Positions 1 through 9,887 of a stretch of DNA of 53,873 nucleotides are shown here, one piece after another. Below the pieces are notes generated by a model. That model saw only the letters and a program-made list of their open reading frames with translations, ran no database searches and had not been told where the DNA came from. Numbering within the stretch: position 1 is the stretch's first letter; each line of letters starts with the position of its first letter. A program made the position numbers and the translations under genes. The stretch spans positions 1 through 53,873 of the forward strand of contig RDXX01000045.1 in assembly GCA_004292955.1 (NCBI GenBank). The letters are read 5' to 3'. Origin of the DNA: Oscillatoriales cyanobacterium. GTDB taxonomy: Bacteria; Cyanobacteriota; Cyanobacteriia; Cyanobacteriales; Microcoleaceae.

Positions 1-121
<121 letters not shown>

Positions 122-193
122 AAAAATCAGGATTTGGATTTCAGCTTAATTTATGTTTTTTAAATTCAAACTAGAAATCCAAATTCCTATTCA

Positions 194-226
194 CCGGGTG
201 GACGCAGTGCTCCTGCGGTCACCCGG
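194..226. repeat. Imperfect palindrome in the psbD-psbC spacer
   Basis: The arms CCGGGTG (194-200) and CACCCGG (220-226) pair, with an inner CGCAG/CTGCG helix after a small internal mismatch. It is flanked by GGATTTGGATTTC-like and inverted GAAATCCAAATTCC-like sequences and another GAAATCC copy, so the whole 122-260 spacer looks like intergenic repeat material. There is no T-run after the hairpin, so it is not a standard intrinsic terminator, but it could act as an RNA-processing site between the two cistrons (inference). Confidence 0.6.
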
Positions 227-264
227 AGAACAAAAAAACCGAAATCCAAAAACTAACATCGTTG

Positions 265-294
265 GAGGTTCTACCGCGTGGTAACGCTCTCTAA
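265..294 (+). pseudogene. Remnant duplicate of the psbD C-terminus
   Basis: Read in the frame that begins at 265, this segment encodes EVLPRGNAL followed by TAA, identical in protein to the end of the real psbD at 92-121 but with different synonymous codons. The psbC GTG (278) lies inside it in another frame, exactly the arrangement of the normal overlapping psbD/psbC junction. It therefore looks like the ancestral psbD tail, left behind when the upstream psbD end was replaced or the junction was duplicated. It still provides the GGAGG ribosome-binding site (264-268) for psbC. Confidence 0.8.
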
Positions 295-1657
295 TTCCTA
301 TGCAAGCGGTCGCGACCAAGAATCCTCCGGATTCGCTTGGTGGTCAGGCAACGCTCGTTTGATCAATCTCTCAGGCAAACTGCTGGGCGCCCACGTCGCT
401 CACGCTGGTTTGATCGTGTTCTGGGCTGGAGCAATGACTTTGTTTGAAGTCGCTCACTTTATCCCAGAAAAACCAATGTACGAACAGGGCTTAATCTTGA
501 TGCCCCACGTCGCTACTTTGGGTTGGGGCGTCGGCCCCGGCGGTGAAGTTACAGATATCTTCCCGTTCTTCGTAGTCGGCGTTCTGCACTTGATTTCCTC
601 TGCGGTTCTCGGTTTGGGCGGCATTTATCACGCCGTTCGCGGCCCAGAAGTTCTCGAAGAATACTCGAACTTCTTCGGCTACGACTGGAAAGACAAGAAC
701 CAGATGACCAACATCATCGGCTATCACCTGATTTTATTGGGTGGCGGTTGCTTGCTGCTGGTTGCTAAGGCCATGTTCTTCGGCGGTGTCTATGACACTT
801 GGGCTCCGGGCGGCGGCGACGTGCGTATTATCACGAACCCAACCCTCAACCCCGCTGTGATTTTTGGGTACTTGGTTCGCGCTCCTTTTGGTGGCGAAGG
901 CTGGCTGCTCAGCGTTAACAACATGGAAGACATCATCGGCGGTCACATCTGGCTTGGCCTGATTTGTATCTCTGGCGGTGTTTGGCACATTTTGACCAAG
1001 CCTTTCGGCTGGGCTCGTCGCGCCTTAATCTGGTCTGGCGAAGCTTACCTGTCCTACAGCTTGGGCGCTTTGTCCCTCATGGGCTTCATCGCTTGCTGCT
1101 TTGTCTGGTTCAACAATACTGCTTACCCTAGCGAATTTTACGGCCCGACGGGCCCGGAAGCTTCTCAAGCACAAGCTTTGACCTTCCTGATCCGCGACCA
1201 ACGCTTGGGTGCTAACGTCGGTTCTGCACAAGGCCCTACCGGTCTGGGTAAATACCTGATGCGCTCTCCTACTGGCGAAATCATTTTCGGTGGTGAAACG
1301 ATGCGTTTCTGGGATTTCCAAGGCCCTTGGTTGGAACCCTTACGCGGTACTAACGGTTTGGACTTGAACAAAATCAAGAATGATATTCAGCCTTGGCAAG
1401 CTCGCCGCGCTGCTGAGTACATGACTCACGCTCCTTTGGGTTCTTTGAACTCTGTGGGCGGCTTGGCAACTGAAGTTAACGCCTTTAACTATACTTCTCC
1501 CCGTTCTTGGTTGGCCTGTTTCCACTTTGTGATGGGTTTCTTCTTCTTGATCGGCCACTTGTGGCACGCTGGTCGCGCTCGCGCGGCTGTCGCTGGCTTT
1601 GAAAAAGGTATCAATCGCGAAAATGAAGCGGTTCTTTCTATGCCTGATTTGGACTAA
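278..1657 (+). CDS. psbC: Photosystem II CP43 chlorophyll-binding protein
   Basis: CP43 is an inner chlorophyll a antenna of photosystem II with six transmembrane helices. It passes excitation to the reaction centre, and its large lumenal loop contacts the Mn cluster. The 459-residue product matches cyanobacterial CP43 nearly end to end: N-terminal MVTLSNS, the GGETMRFWD segment of the large lumenal loop, the stretch around [11 protein letters not shown], and an end in MPDLD. The GTG start is the conserved family start and has GGAGG 10 bp upstream. It is normally co-transcribed with psbD; here the genes do not overlap, so the usual translational coupling is probably lost or altered. Confidence 0.98.
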   Translation: MVTLSNSYASGRDQESSGFAWWSGNARLINLSGKLLGAHVAHAGLIVFWAGAMTLFEVAHFIPEKPMYEQGLILMPHVATLGWGVGPGGEVTDIFPFFVVGVLHLISSAVLGLGGIYHAVRGPEVLEEYSNFFGYDWKDKNQMTNIIGYHLILLGGGCLLLVAKAMFFGGVYDTWAPGGGDVRIITNPTLNPAVIFGYLVRAPFGGEGWLLSVNNMEDIIGGHIWLGLICISGGVWHILTKPFGWARRALIWSGEAYLSYSLGALSLMGFIACCFVWFNNTAYPSEFYGPTGPEASQAQALTFLIRDQRLGANVGSAQGPTGLGKYLMRSPTGEIIFGGETMRFWDFQGPWLEPLRGTNGLDLNKIKNDIQPWQARRAAEYMTHAPLGSLNSVGGLATEVNAFNYTSPRSWLACFHFVMGFFFLIGHLWHAGRARAAVAGFEKGINRENEAVLSMPDLD

Positions 1658-1690
1658 TCATCGGCCTTGTGCTGATGTGATTGTCTAATC

Positions 1691-1727
1691 AAAAAAAGCT
1701 CCTGCTTAACGGCAGGAGCTTTTTTTT
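1691..1727. terminator. Intrinsic terminator after psbC
   Basis: A perfect stem of AAAAAAAGCTCCTGC pairs with GCAGGAGCTTTTTTT around a short TTAACG loop and ends in a run of eight T. The A-run on the left makes it usable in both directions. It closes the psbD-psbC transcript. Confidence 0.93.
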
Positions 1728-1730
1728 AAG

Positions 1731-2051
1731 CCAATATCTCGAAAAAGTGGCGTTGCGATCGATGTTAAGCCTTTCTCTGAATTACTCCACAATTCTTGAG
1801 ACTTGACTATTTTGATGAGTTCGGGTAAAGAACTTGCAGGCCGGCTCTACAAAGTTTATATTTAATTAAGGTACAAAAGTTTTAATCACACAAAATTGAC
1901 AATAGCAATAGGAAGTTGCAGTTTGAAGGTAGATCCTTAGCTGTGCAAAACTAATCTACTTTTATTAAATGCCTGTGCTTTCAAAAATTGATAACACGCA
2001 CAAAACTTTTTAGCCAATTACTATTATTGCTGGGAAAGCAAAAAATTAAGA
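1731..2051. other. Intergenic, no gene seen
   Basis: An AT-rich spacer between the psbC terminator and the kinase gene. No credible reading frame or RNA fold was recognised. It presumably holds the promoter of the kinase, but no clear -35/-10 pair could be assigned. Confidence 0.5.
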
Positions 2052-5000
2052 ATGGACTCATTAAAGCTCGAAAATGTCCAGGTGATTTACGATCGAGCAA
2101 ATTTACTCGATCGCATCGCCAACCGCATTCGCCGCTCTCTAGAATTGCCAGAAATTCTCAGCGCCACAGCAGCGGAACTTCAATCGTTCTTGGGAACAGA
2201 CAGGGTAAAAATCTATAAATTTCATAGCGATGGCAGCGGTGAAGTGATTGCTGAATCAATTAACGGCAAACGCTTGCCATCATTATTGGGGCTGCATTTT
2301 CCAGCAGACGATATTCCCCCTCACGCCCGCGAACTGTTCGCCCAAGTACAGGTGCGATCGATCGTCGATATCGATTCCGGGTTGCTAGGCCAAAGTCCCC
2401 GCCGCGACGAGGTTTCCGATCAAATGCTGCCCGATGAAGTGCGCTTTCGGGCGATCGACCCCTGCCACGCTGAATACTTAACTGCACTCGGCGTTAAAGC
2501 TTCCTTGGTAGTACCAATTTTTCACGACCAAGAATTGTGGGGGTTGTTGGTATCTCACCACTCCCAGTCCCGGAGTGTCGCAGAGGAGGAACTGCAAGAC
2601 GTTCAGATGGTGGCAGATCACCTCGCCGTCGCGATCGCCCAATCAACCCTCCTCTCCCGAACCAAGGCCAAAGCTGAGCGTGAAGCTGCCGTCAACCGCG
2701 TCGCCGCAGCCCTGCACTCCCAGCCCGCGATCGAACTGCAAGCAGCTTTGGCAGAATGTGTAGCTGCACTAGAGGCCGTAGGCGGCAGGCTTTGCATTTT
2801 CCACAGCAACAATCTCACGAGTTTACTACCCTACTCGGACAATTCCACAGAGGCACTCAAAGTCTACACTTGTGGCTCAGGCCCGAGAATGCCTATTTCT
2901 GCCAAATACCAGCAGATAGAGCTATACAGCGTCTGGCACGAATATTTTAACTCCAGCGAGCAACAGGTTTGGGCAATTCCCGACTTGTACAAAATTAGCA
3001 GTTTGAGAAGCCTGCAACCTGCATTTCGATCGACAAAAATCCGCAGCATTTTAATCGCACCACTCAGAACCAGGCAGCAAATATTCGGTTACTTGAGCAT
3101 TTTTAGAGAAGAATTTGACACCGAAACTCTCTGGGCAGGACAATTAGATGCCGACGGGCGACTCGCTCAATCTCGGATATCTTTTGAAGCGTGGAAAGAG
3201 TCAAAAACAGCCCAGATTCGCGAATGGAATGCTGAAGAAATTGAATTATTACAAGCTTTCGGCAGCCATTTTTCTCAGGTAATTAACCAATACCAACTAT
3301 ACCAAGAAATAGAGGCACTTAACGCTAATTTAGAAAATAAAGTTCAAAAACGTACCGATCAAATGCAACAGTTGACCCAACAGCAGCTAGTGCTGTTTGA
3401 AGTGGTGGCTAAAATGCGGAAATCTCTCGACTTGAACGATATTTTTACCACGATGTCCCAGGAAGTGCGACGGGCTTTAAATGCCGATCGCGTTGGGGTT
3501 TACCGTTTCGATCCCGCATCGGAATTTAACGACGGGGAATTCGTTGCCGAAGATGTTTTTCCAGATTTTAGATCGGCAATGGCAGTCCGAGTAAACGATC
3601 GCTGTTTTGGAGAAAACTACGCCAATCTTTACTCTCAGGGGCGAGTACACGCATTGGCAGACATCAGACAAGCCGGATTACAAGATTGCTTTCGGAAAGT
3701 ATTGGAGCAATTTCAGATCAAAGCGACTTTAGTTGCACCGGTGATGAAAGGCAGCGAGCTTTGGGGGCTGCTATGCGTGCATCAGTGTTCGGATCCCCGC
3801 AACTGGGAATCTTCCGAAATTCAGTTTCTCACTCAAGTTTCTGCCCAGTTAAGTATCGCACTAGAACAAGCGGATTTGCTCGCTCAAACTCAGCAGCAAG
3901 CTGTTGATTTGCAGCAAGCTACTGAACAGCAGCGGATACTATTTGAAGTGGTAGCAAAGATTCGAGAATCTCTCGATATTAGTGCAATTTTTAAGACGGC
4001 AACTCAAGAAGTTTGTCAGTTTATGCAGGTTGATAGAATTGCTGTATATCGCTTTAATTCTGATTGGAGCGGAAAATATGTTGCCGAGTTTGTGAAAGAC
4101 GGTTGGATCAGATTGGTAGGGGAAGATATCAATACGGTTTGGGAAAATAGTTATTTGCAGGAACACCGAGGTGGTAGGTATCTCAATAATGAGATTCTAG
4201 TCGTTGACGATATCTATCAAGCTTGTCACTCGGAGTGTAACTTCACTATTTTAGAGCATTTTCAGGTGCAGGCATATGCGATCGCGCCAATTTTTGTAGG
4301 ACAAGAACTTTGGGGTTTGTTGGCAGCCTACGAACATTGTGGGCCGCGCTGTTGGGAAAGTTCAGAAGTTAAGTTTTTAGCTCAGATTGCCAATCAGTTA
4401 GGCGTAGCTATCCAACAAGCCGATTTGCTGGAGGAAACGAGAGGTCAATCAGCACAAATAGCTCAAAATTTCAAAGACTTGCAGCAAACTCAAGCTCAAT
4501 TGATTCAGACTGAAAAAATGTCTGGTTTGGGGCAACTGGTGGCGGGTATTGCTCACGAAATTAACAATCCAGTTAATTTTATTTACGGCAATCTCAATCA
4601 CGCTACTGATTATACTAAAAATTTGCTGAGTTTGCTGGAACTTTACCAGCAGCAATATCCCGATTCTAGTCCTGAGATTGGCGAGTTGGCAGAAGATATT
4701 GACTTGGAATTTCTGCGGTCAGATTTGCCGAAGTTGCTATTGTCTATGCAGGTGGGAGCCGATCGCATTCGTCAAATAGTTTTGTCTTTGAGGAATTTCT
4801 CTCGTCTGGATGAAAGTCAAATGAAGGATGTCGATATTCACGAGGGCATTGACAGCACGCTGTTAATTTTGCAGCACAGGCTGAAATCTAATGGGGACAG
4901 TGCCAACATTCTGCTAATTAAGGAGTACGGCAATTTGCCTCTGGTTGAGTGTTATGCTGGACAGTTGAATCAGGTGTTTATGAATGTGATCGGAAATGCG

Positions 5001-5345
5001 ATCGATGCTTTGCAATCGAACCAGTTGAGCGATCGCAATTCAGTGAGTCCTCAAATTAAAATCTCTACTGCTGTCGGTCAACTTAATGGCAATGTTCCGA
5101 GCGCGGTGATTCGGATTGCTGACAACGGTTCTGGAATTTCGGAATCGATGAGAGAACGCATATTTGACCCTTTTTTCACGACTAAGCCGGTGGGCAAAGG
5201 TACTGGATTGGGACTGTCAATTAGTTACCAAATTGTGGTAGAGAAACACGGCGGTGTTTTAAAGTGCTGTTCAGAATCTGGTAAGGGTACTGAATTTGCG
5301 ATCGAGATTCCGATCCGACATCAGCCAGCAGTCAGCAGTCAGTAG
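2052..5345 (+). CDS. Multi-GAF sensor histidine kinase, possible bilin sensor
   Basis: A soluble 1097-residue kinase with four GAF-type domains (about 20-205, 220-420, 455-630, 650-815), a coiled linker, and a kinase core with phospho-acceptor His835 in AHEINNP, the N-box NVIGNAIDAL, and a G/F-box ending FDPFFTTKPVGKGTGLG. GAF1 has FPADDIPPHAR (83-93) and Cys138-His139 in PCHAEYL, like phytochrome/cyanobacteriochrome chromophore pockets. GAF3 has a DRCF motif (Cys518) plus a second Cys546, and GAF4 has Cys729 at the canonical Cys position. Bilin binding is inference, because many related GAFs keep such residues without chromophore. The core resembles that of the kinase at 15855-17126. No receiver is attached, so the partner is unknown. 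Confidence 0.88.
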   Translation: MDSLKLENVQVIYDRANLLDRIANRIRRSLELPEILSATAAELQSFLGTDRVKIYKFHSDGSGEVIAESINGKRLPSLLGLHFPADDIPPHARELFAQVQVRSIVDIDSGLLGQSPRRDEVSDQMLPDEVRFRAIDPCHAEYLTALGVKASLVVPIFHDQELWGLLVSHHSQSRSVAEEELQDVQMVADHLAVAIAQSTLLSRTKAKAEREAAVNRVAAALHSQPAIELQAALAECVAALEAVGGRLCIFHSNNLTSLLPYSDNSTEALKVYTCGSGPRMPISAKYQQIELYSVWHEYFNSSEQQVWAIPDLYKISSLRSLQPAFRSTKIRSILIAPLRTRQQIFGYLSIFREEFDTETLWAGQLDADGRLAQSRISFEAWKESKTAQIREWNAEEIELLQAFGSHFSQVINQYQLYQEIEALNANLENKVQKRTDQMQQLTQQQLVLFEVVAKMRKSLDLNDIFTTMSQEVRRALNADRVGVYRFDPASEFNDGEFVAEDVFPDFRSAMAVRVNDRCFGENYANLYSQGRVHALADIRQAGLQDCFRKVLEQFQIKATLVAPVMKGSELWGLLCVHQCSDPRNWESSEIQFLTQVSAQLSIALEQADLLAQTQQQAVDLQQATEQQRILFEVVAKIRESLDISAIFKTATQEVCQFMQVDRIAVYRFNSDWSGKYVAEFVKDGWIRLVGEDINTVWENSYLQEHRGGRYLNNEILVVDDIYQACHSECNFTILEHFQVQAYAIAPIFVGQELWGLLAAYEHCGPRCWESSEVKFLAQIANQLGVAIQQADLLEETRGQSAQIAQNFKDLQQTQAQLIQTEKMSGLGQLVAGIAHEINNPVNFIYGNLNHATDYTKNLLSLLELYQQQYPDSSPEIGELAEDIDLEFLRSDLPKLLLSMQVGADRIRQIVLSLRNFSRLDESQMKDVDIHEGIDSTLLILQHRLKSNGDSANILLIKEYGNLPLVECYAGQLNQVFMNVIGNAIDALQSNQLSDRNSVSPQIKISTAVGQLNGNVPSAVIRIADNGSGISESMRERIFDPFFTTKPVGKGTGLGLSISYQIVVEKHGGVLKCCSESGKGTEFAIEIPIRHQPAVSSQ

Positions 5346-5380
5346 TCATTAGGATCGGAAATTAAATAATTTACACAAGC

Positions 5381-5437
5381 TTGTGGAATGGGCGTCCCGC
5401 CCGTTCAGAAAGGACGGGCGGGATGTCCATCCCACAA
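5381..5437. repeat. Long palindromic hairpin
   Basis: TTGTGG...CCACAA arms enclose GTCCCGCCCGT and ACGGGCGGGAT, giving a stem of over 20 bp with a few mismatches and a short loop. This is a MITE- or REP-like dispersed palindrome; it may also end the kinase transcript, though no T-run follows. Confidence 0.7.
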
Positions 5438-5484
5438 TAACAATAAAGATTGTAAGTTATTTAATTCTCATTCCTTAGTTATTG

Positions 5485-5552
5485 TAGGGTGCGTCAGCGG
5501 GCTAAATGTTTTCGTCACCTGCTCAAGGATTCCGGCCCCGTGACGCACCCTA
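5485..5552. repeat. Inverted repeat TAGGGTGCGTCA
   Basis: TAGGGTGCGTCA at 5485-5496 is mirrored by TGACGCACCCTA at 5541-5552. The same core (GGTGCGTC, GCACACCC) recurs near 26420-26500, so this is a dispersed palindrome. Together with 5381-5437 it fills most of the 5346-5728 gap, in which no gene is seen. Confidence 0.7.
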
Positions 5553-5728
5553 AGGTTAGCTTTGTTGATGTAGAGTCTGCGTTTCAACCGCCGAGTTGAA
5601 GAGAGTTCGATCGCCCGCAAGCGTTGCTCGCAGAATAGGTTTGCCCCAAAACATGGTAAATTGAATAGCCAGACAGACTTTTGTCAAAGTACAGAACTGA
5701 GCGCTTGCAGTCGATCGCCCGATACGCC

Positions 5729-5914
5729 ATGCCAGATTCCGAATTCTCAGATGATTTAAAATGGACGGCCCAAGCTAAGGCCAAGCTAAAAAATATTCCC
5801 TATTTTGTCCGGGGACAAGCCCGCGTGCGGATCGAGCAATTGGCCCGCGAAGCCGAAACAGAAGTCGTCACCATTGACTTAGTTGAGCAAGCTCGCATCG
5901 AGTTTGGACAATGA
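5729..5914 (+). CDS. PCP_red-domain mini-protein
   Basis: The 61-residue product starts [16 protein letters not shown] and continues with the core [20 protein letters not shown] and an end in EQARIEFGQ. This is the small helical domain found at the C-terminus of light-independent protochlorophyllide reductase subunit ChlB, here stand-alone as in many cyanobacteria. The function of the free form is unknown; a link to chlorophyll biosynthesis is inference. The ATG at 5729 fits the family length; a TTG at 5681 would add 16 residues that do not resemble the family. No strong ribosome-binding site is visible for either start. It lies 68 bp before tpiA on the same strand. Confidence 0.78.
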   Translation: MPDSEFSDDLKWTAQAKAKLKNIPYFVRGQARVRIEQLAREAETEVVTIDLVEQARIEFGQ

Positions 5915-5982
5915 GGGATCGAAATGTACCCTAAAGCTTTAGACTATAAAATGCGTTGTAAGGACAAGGATTTAAAAAAGTA

Positions 5983-6708
<726 letters not shown>

Positions 6709-6812
6709 CTGGTAAGTGGAACAAGGGCAGCGGGAAGGAGAAAGCGATCGCCTACAATTGTGATATGCCCTTGAGATACTTTAAGTGTTTGTCCGATCGG
6801 GAGAATTGACTT

Positions 6813-7373
6813 ATGATTGCGATGGTTAAACCCAAACCCGCTTTAGAAGATTTCCTCAAACTTCCTGAAACTGAACCGGCCTCAGAATTTATTGACGGAG
6901 ATATCCTTCAGAAGCCCATGCCTCAAGGCGAACATAGCGTACTTCAATTTGAACTCTGCAAAAATATCGATCGAGTAGCGCAAACTCAAAAAATTGCCAA
7001 GGCTTTTCCTGAATTGCGCTGCACTTTTGGCGGTAAGTCGATCGTACCAGATATAGCAGTATTCCGCTGGGAAAGAATTCCTTTTTTGCCTTCGGGTAGA
7101 ATTGCCAACATCTTTGAAATTAATCCAGACTGGTCGATCGAAATTTTATCCCCAAACCAAAGCCAAACAAAAGTCCTTGGTAAATTGCTGCACTGTTCGC
7201 GACACGGTACTGAGTTGGGTTGGTTGCTAGATCCTGAGGAAGAAAGTATTTTAGCAGTATTTCCCGGACAAAAAGTAGAATTTTACCGAGGTACAGATCG
7301 GTTGCCAATTATTAATGGAATTGAATTAGAATTGACGGTCGATCGTGTTTTTAGCTGGTTGAGTTTTGGTTGA
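6813..7373 (+). CDS. Uma2-family putative nuclease
   Basis: A 186-residue protein of the Uma2 (DUF820) family, which has a PD-(D/E)xK nuclease-like fold and is hugely expanded in cyanobacteria. Visible hallmarks are the N-terminal FLKLPETEPASEFIDGD stretch, QGEHSVLQFEL, the VPDIAVFRW segment holding the acidic residue of the core, and the SIEILSPNQSQTKVLGK motif. Whether members cut DNA in vivo is not established. It sits alone between tpiA and folP, so no partner is suggested. Its family abundance suggests it spreads among strains. Confidence 0.85.
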   Translation: MIAMVKPKPALEDFLKLPETEPASEFIDGDILQKPMPQGEHSVLQFELCKNIDRVAQTQKIAKAFPELRCTFGGKSIVPDIAVFRWERIPFLPSGRIANIFEINPDWSIEILSPNQSQTKVLGKLLHCSRHGTELGWLLDPEEESILAVFPGQKVEFYRGTDRLPIINGIELELTVDRVFSWLSFG

Positions 7374-7427
7374 AGAATCTTGGACGCATCAGACTCTAAG
7401 AAACCGGGGCTTTTTAAGATTGGTTTT

Positions 7428-7550
7428 TAGTGTGGAATGCAAGTCGGCTCTCAGGCTGCGGACTTGCATTCCACACTACAAACCGTTTTTTTCGTAGTGT
7501 GCTATGCAAGTCGGCTCTCAGGCTGCTGCGGACTTGCATTCCACACTACG
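7428..7550. repeat. Two tandem copies of a long hairpin element
   Basis: Copy 1 (7428-7478) pairs TAGTGTGGAATGCAAGTC with GACTTGCATTCCACACTA. Copy 2 (7493-7550) pairs CGTAGTGTG(C)TATGCAAGTC with GACTTGCATTCCACACTACG. Each is followed by AACCGTTTTTTT, so each could work as a terminator for the gene upstream. Related half-sites end with CACTACAAACCAGT at 26558-26678 and CACTACGAACG at 43613. Confidence 0.85.
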
Positions 7551-7623
7551 AACCGTTTTTTTCATGGTAATTGACCGGACAGGATATCAAACCTAAAATC
7601 TTGAATCTAAAATCTCACTCGCC

Positions 7624-8493
7624 ATGACAGATAACCCAGCCAAAATTATCATTAGAAATAAAACTTTCGAGTGGGGAAAACGCACTTATTTGATGGGTGT
7701 TTTGAACGTAACTCCTGACAGTTTTAGCGACGGTGGCGATTTCAATACCATAGAATCAGCTTTAGCGCAAGCTGAAAATATGGTAAAATCGGGGGTAGAT
7801 ATTATTGATATTGGCGGTCAATCTACCCGGCCCGGTGCAGCGGAAATATCCTTAGAAGAAGAGATCGATCGCGTTATACCTGTGATAGAAATGCTGAGGC
7901 AAAAAGCCGATATTTTTAGCTCAGTTCCGATTTCTGTCGATACTACCAGAGCGCAGGTTGCTAAAGCTGCGATTGAGGCGGGAGCTGATATTGTCAACGA
8001 TATTTCGGGAGCAACTTTTGACTCGGAAATGCTGTCAACGGTTGCTCAGTTGCAAGTGCCGATAATTTTGATGCACATTCGGGGAACTCCCCAGACGATG
8101 CAAAAACTCACAGATTATCAGGATTTAATTGGGGAAATTCGGGATTTTTTGGAGAGTCGAATTGTGGCCGCTGTGGCTGCGGGAATTGATAAATCTCAGA
8201 TAATTATCGACCCCGGTATTGGCTTTGCTAAGACTTACAGTCAAAACTTGGAAATTCTGCGACAGTTGACAAAATTCCGGGGTTTGGACTGTCCGATTTT
8301 AGTAGGAGTATCGCGGAAAAGCTTCATCGGTCAGATTTTGAATCAGCCGGAAGCTAAACAAAGAATTTGGGGGACAGCGGCGGCTTGTACAAGTGCGATC
8401 GCAAATTCGGCAGATATTTTGCGAATTCACGATGTCAGAGAAATGCACGATGTTTGTTTGGTTGCCGACGCTATCTTCAGAAATCAATCTTGA
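7624..8493 (+). CDS. folP: Dihydropteroate synthase
   Basis: It condenses 6-hydroxymethyl-dihydropterin diphosphate with p-aminobenzoate to make dihydropteroate in folate synthesis, and is the target of sulfonamides. Motifs in the 289-residue TIM-barrel protein: MGVLNVTPDSFSDGG at the N-terminus, DIGGQSTRPGA (diphosphate loop), NDISGA, ILMHIRGTPQTMQ, DPGIGFAKT, and GVSRKSFIG near the C-terminus. Start ATG at 7624; length is typical. Its last 10 bp overlap the end of the convergent SPFH gene, so the two transcripts must run into each other. Confidence 0.97.
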   Translation: MTDNPAKIIIRNKTFEWGKRTYLMGVLNVTPDSFSDGGDFNTIESALAQAENMVKSGVDIIDIGGQSTRPGAAEISLEEEIDRVIPVIEMLRQKADIFSSVPISVDTTRAQVAKAAIEAGADIVNDISGATFDSEMLSTVAQLQVPIILMHIRGTPQTMQKLTDYQDLIGEIRDFLESRIVAAVAAGIDKSQIIIDPGIGFAKTYSQNLEILRQLTKFRGLDCPILVGVSRKSFIGQILNQPEAKQRIWGTAAACTSAIANSADILRIHDVREMHDVCLVADAIFRNQS

Positions 8494-9329
8494 GCGGTTG
8501 ATTGGTCGATTAGTTTGAGTTCTCGCTCTCCACCGTGAGCGTGCGGCTGGATATCCGGCATGGAACCCATCAACTCGTTGAGGGCTTCTGTCATGTTTCT
8601 TGGATCCATAAACAGAATTTTGGCGTTGTCGCTTTCGCCTAGTTTTTGTTGAGCGTCTAAGTATTTTTCAGTTACTAAGTAATTCAAAACTTGCTTGCTG
8701 TTCGGATGGGAGTCTAAAGCTTCAACTAAGAGCCTCATGTACTCCTTAGTGCCGATCGCCTTATTGACCATTGCTTGCCATTCGCTCTTGGTGGCGCGCT
8801 CCAATTCCATAGCTTCTTGCACCCTTTTCGGAGGTGTAATGCTTTGAATTTCTACGCGAATTACTTTGACGCCCCAAGTTTCGGTAGCTTCGTCCAACTT
8901 CTTGAGTAACTTTTTATTCATGTCATCTCGGGAACCCAAGATGTCTTGCATGGGCAATCGACCAATTTCAGCGCGAAACGTCGTTAAAACTAAGTTGGCG
9001 ATCGCATTTTCAATTTGATCGATTCCATAATAAGCTTTCTGCAAATTCACAACCCGCCAATACACAACGGCATCGACTTCTAGGGCCACATTATCGCCCG
9101 TAATTGCTGATTGAGGTTTAATATCTAAAACTCGTTCGCGGCTGGTGTCCACGCAGACGACTTTTTCGATCAGGGGACTGATAAAGTGGAATCCGGGCTT
9201 GAGGGTGCGCTTGTATTGGCCCAAACGTTCGACTAAAGCTTCGTCGCCACCGCTGACTATTTTCACGCTTGAGTTAACAGCGTAGCCGAGGATGAGCGCA
9301 AACAGCATGGTGAGAATAGACTGCCCCAT
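8484..9329 (-). CDS. SPFH/band 7 (stomatin-like) membrane protein
   Basis: A 281-residue protein with one N-terminal hydrophobic segment (ILTMLFALILGYAV) followed by an SPFH domain: GGDEALVERLGQYKRTLKPG, FISPLIEKVVCVDTSRERVL, and ALEVDAVVYWRVVNLQKAYY. A helical region rich in charged residues follows (VQEAMELERATKSEWQAM). Family members form ring-like oligomers on membranes and organise microdomains or proteases. The usual neighbouring NfeD protein is absent here, so its partner is unknown. Cyanobacterial homologues of this size are common. It converges with folP. Confidence 0.88.
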   Translation of the reverse strand: MGQSILTMLFALILGYAVNSSVKIVSGGDEALVERLGQYKRTLKPGFHFISPLIEKVVCVDTSRERVLDIKPQSAITGDNVALEVDAVVYWRVVNLQKAYYGIDQIENAIANLVLTTFRAEIGRLPMQDILGSRDDMNKKLLKKLDEATETWGVKVIRVEIQSITPPKRVQEAMELERATKSEWQAMVNKAIGTKEYMRLLVEALDSHPNSKQVLNYLVTEKYLDAQQKLGESDNAKILFMDPRNMTEALNELMGSMPDIQPHAHGGERELKLIDQSTAQD

Positions 9330-9438
9330 TTCTACTTTCCTGCTAAGGTTGACTGAGAATCGATCGGGAATATACTCTAATTTAACTCAAAGTCTGCCGC
9401 ACAGTGCTAAAATATCTCGACTGTTAATAACAGTATCA

Positions 9439-9800
9439 ATGGTGGGCCGCCATGTGTTCGGACTCTGACGAAGCAGTCAGTAACTCAGGGAATCAACGCC
9501 ACTGAGCTTGTAAGAGAAATCAAGCAAGCTGCACTGACCAGCCTAAGCCTTAACTGGCTACGTTATTTAGGTCATGACACCCACCGGATGCGAAGCTAGT
9601 CCCTTGCTCTGTCGCTAGTAGTTAAACAGCCTTAAAGTCACGCTCGACAGTGCTGCTAGCCTGACAAGCCTTTATAACATTGGCGAAGCTAACTTTACCC
9701 CGAAAGGGAGATTGAGGACAACCATCCTCGCCAGAGGGGCAACCATACCCCTCTACCCCGCAAGGGGATTCAATGCGATTGAAATCGCCTGGTCGTTTTC
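9439..9800 (+). ncRNA. Highly structured orphan RNA-like segment, possible HEARO/omega-RNA
   Basis: This gene-free stretch is packed with short perfect hairpins: CTGAC/GTCAG (9463-9478 area), GCTTG/CAAGC, GAGGA-CAACCA-TCCTC, AGAGGGG-CAACCATA-CCCCTCT, CCCC-GCAA-GGGG and GCGAT-TGAA-ATCGC, with GNRA-like loops. Such density implies a functional or recently functional RNA. Its overall look (start near AATGGTGGGCC, many hairpins, about 300 nt) recalls the HEARO/omega-RNAs that precede iscB genes, but no iscB frame follows, so it would be an ORF-less copy. Strand and ends are estimates; the family call is from memory and uncertain. Confidence 0.4.
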
Positions 9801-9887
9801 CTAGGAAGGACTAAAGTCTCTGAGCTTCCCACTTACCGAGCTTTTTTGTGAAACCCAGGATATCAACAACACATTTCCACAAAAGAC

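Noticed and set aside
1988..2218. A 76-codon frame overlapping the start of the multi-GAF kinase
   Set aside because: It overlaps the kinase gene in another frame and has no protein-like features.
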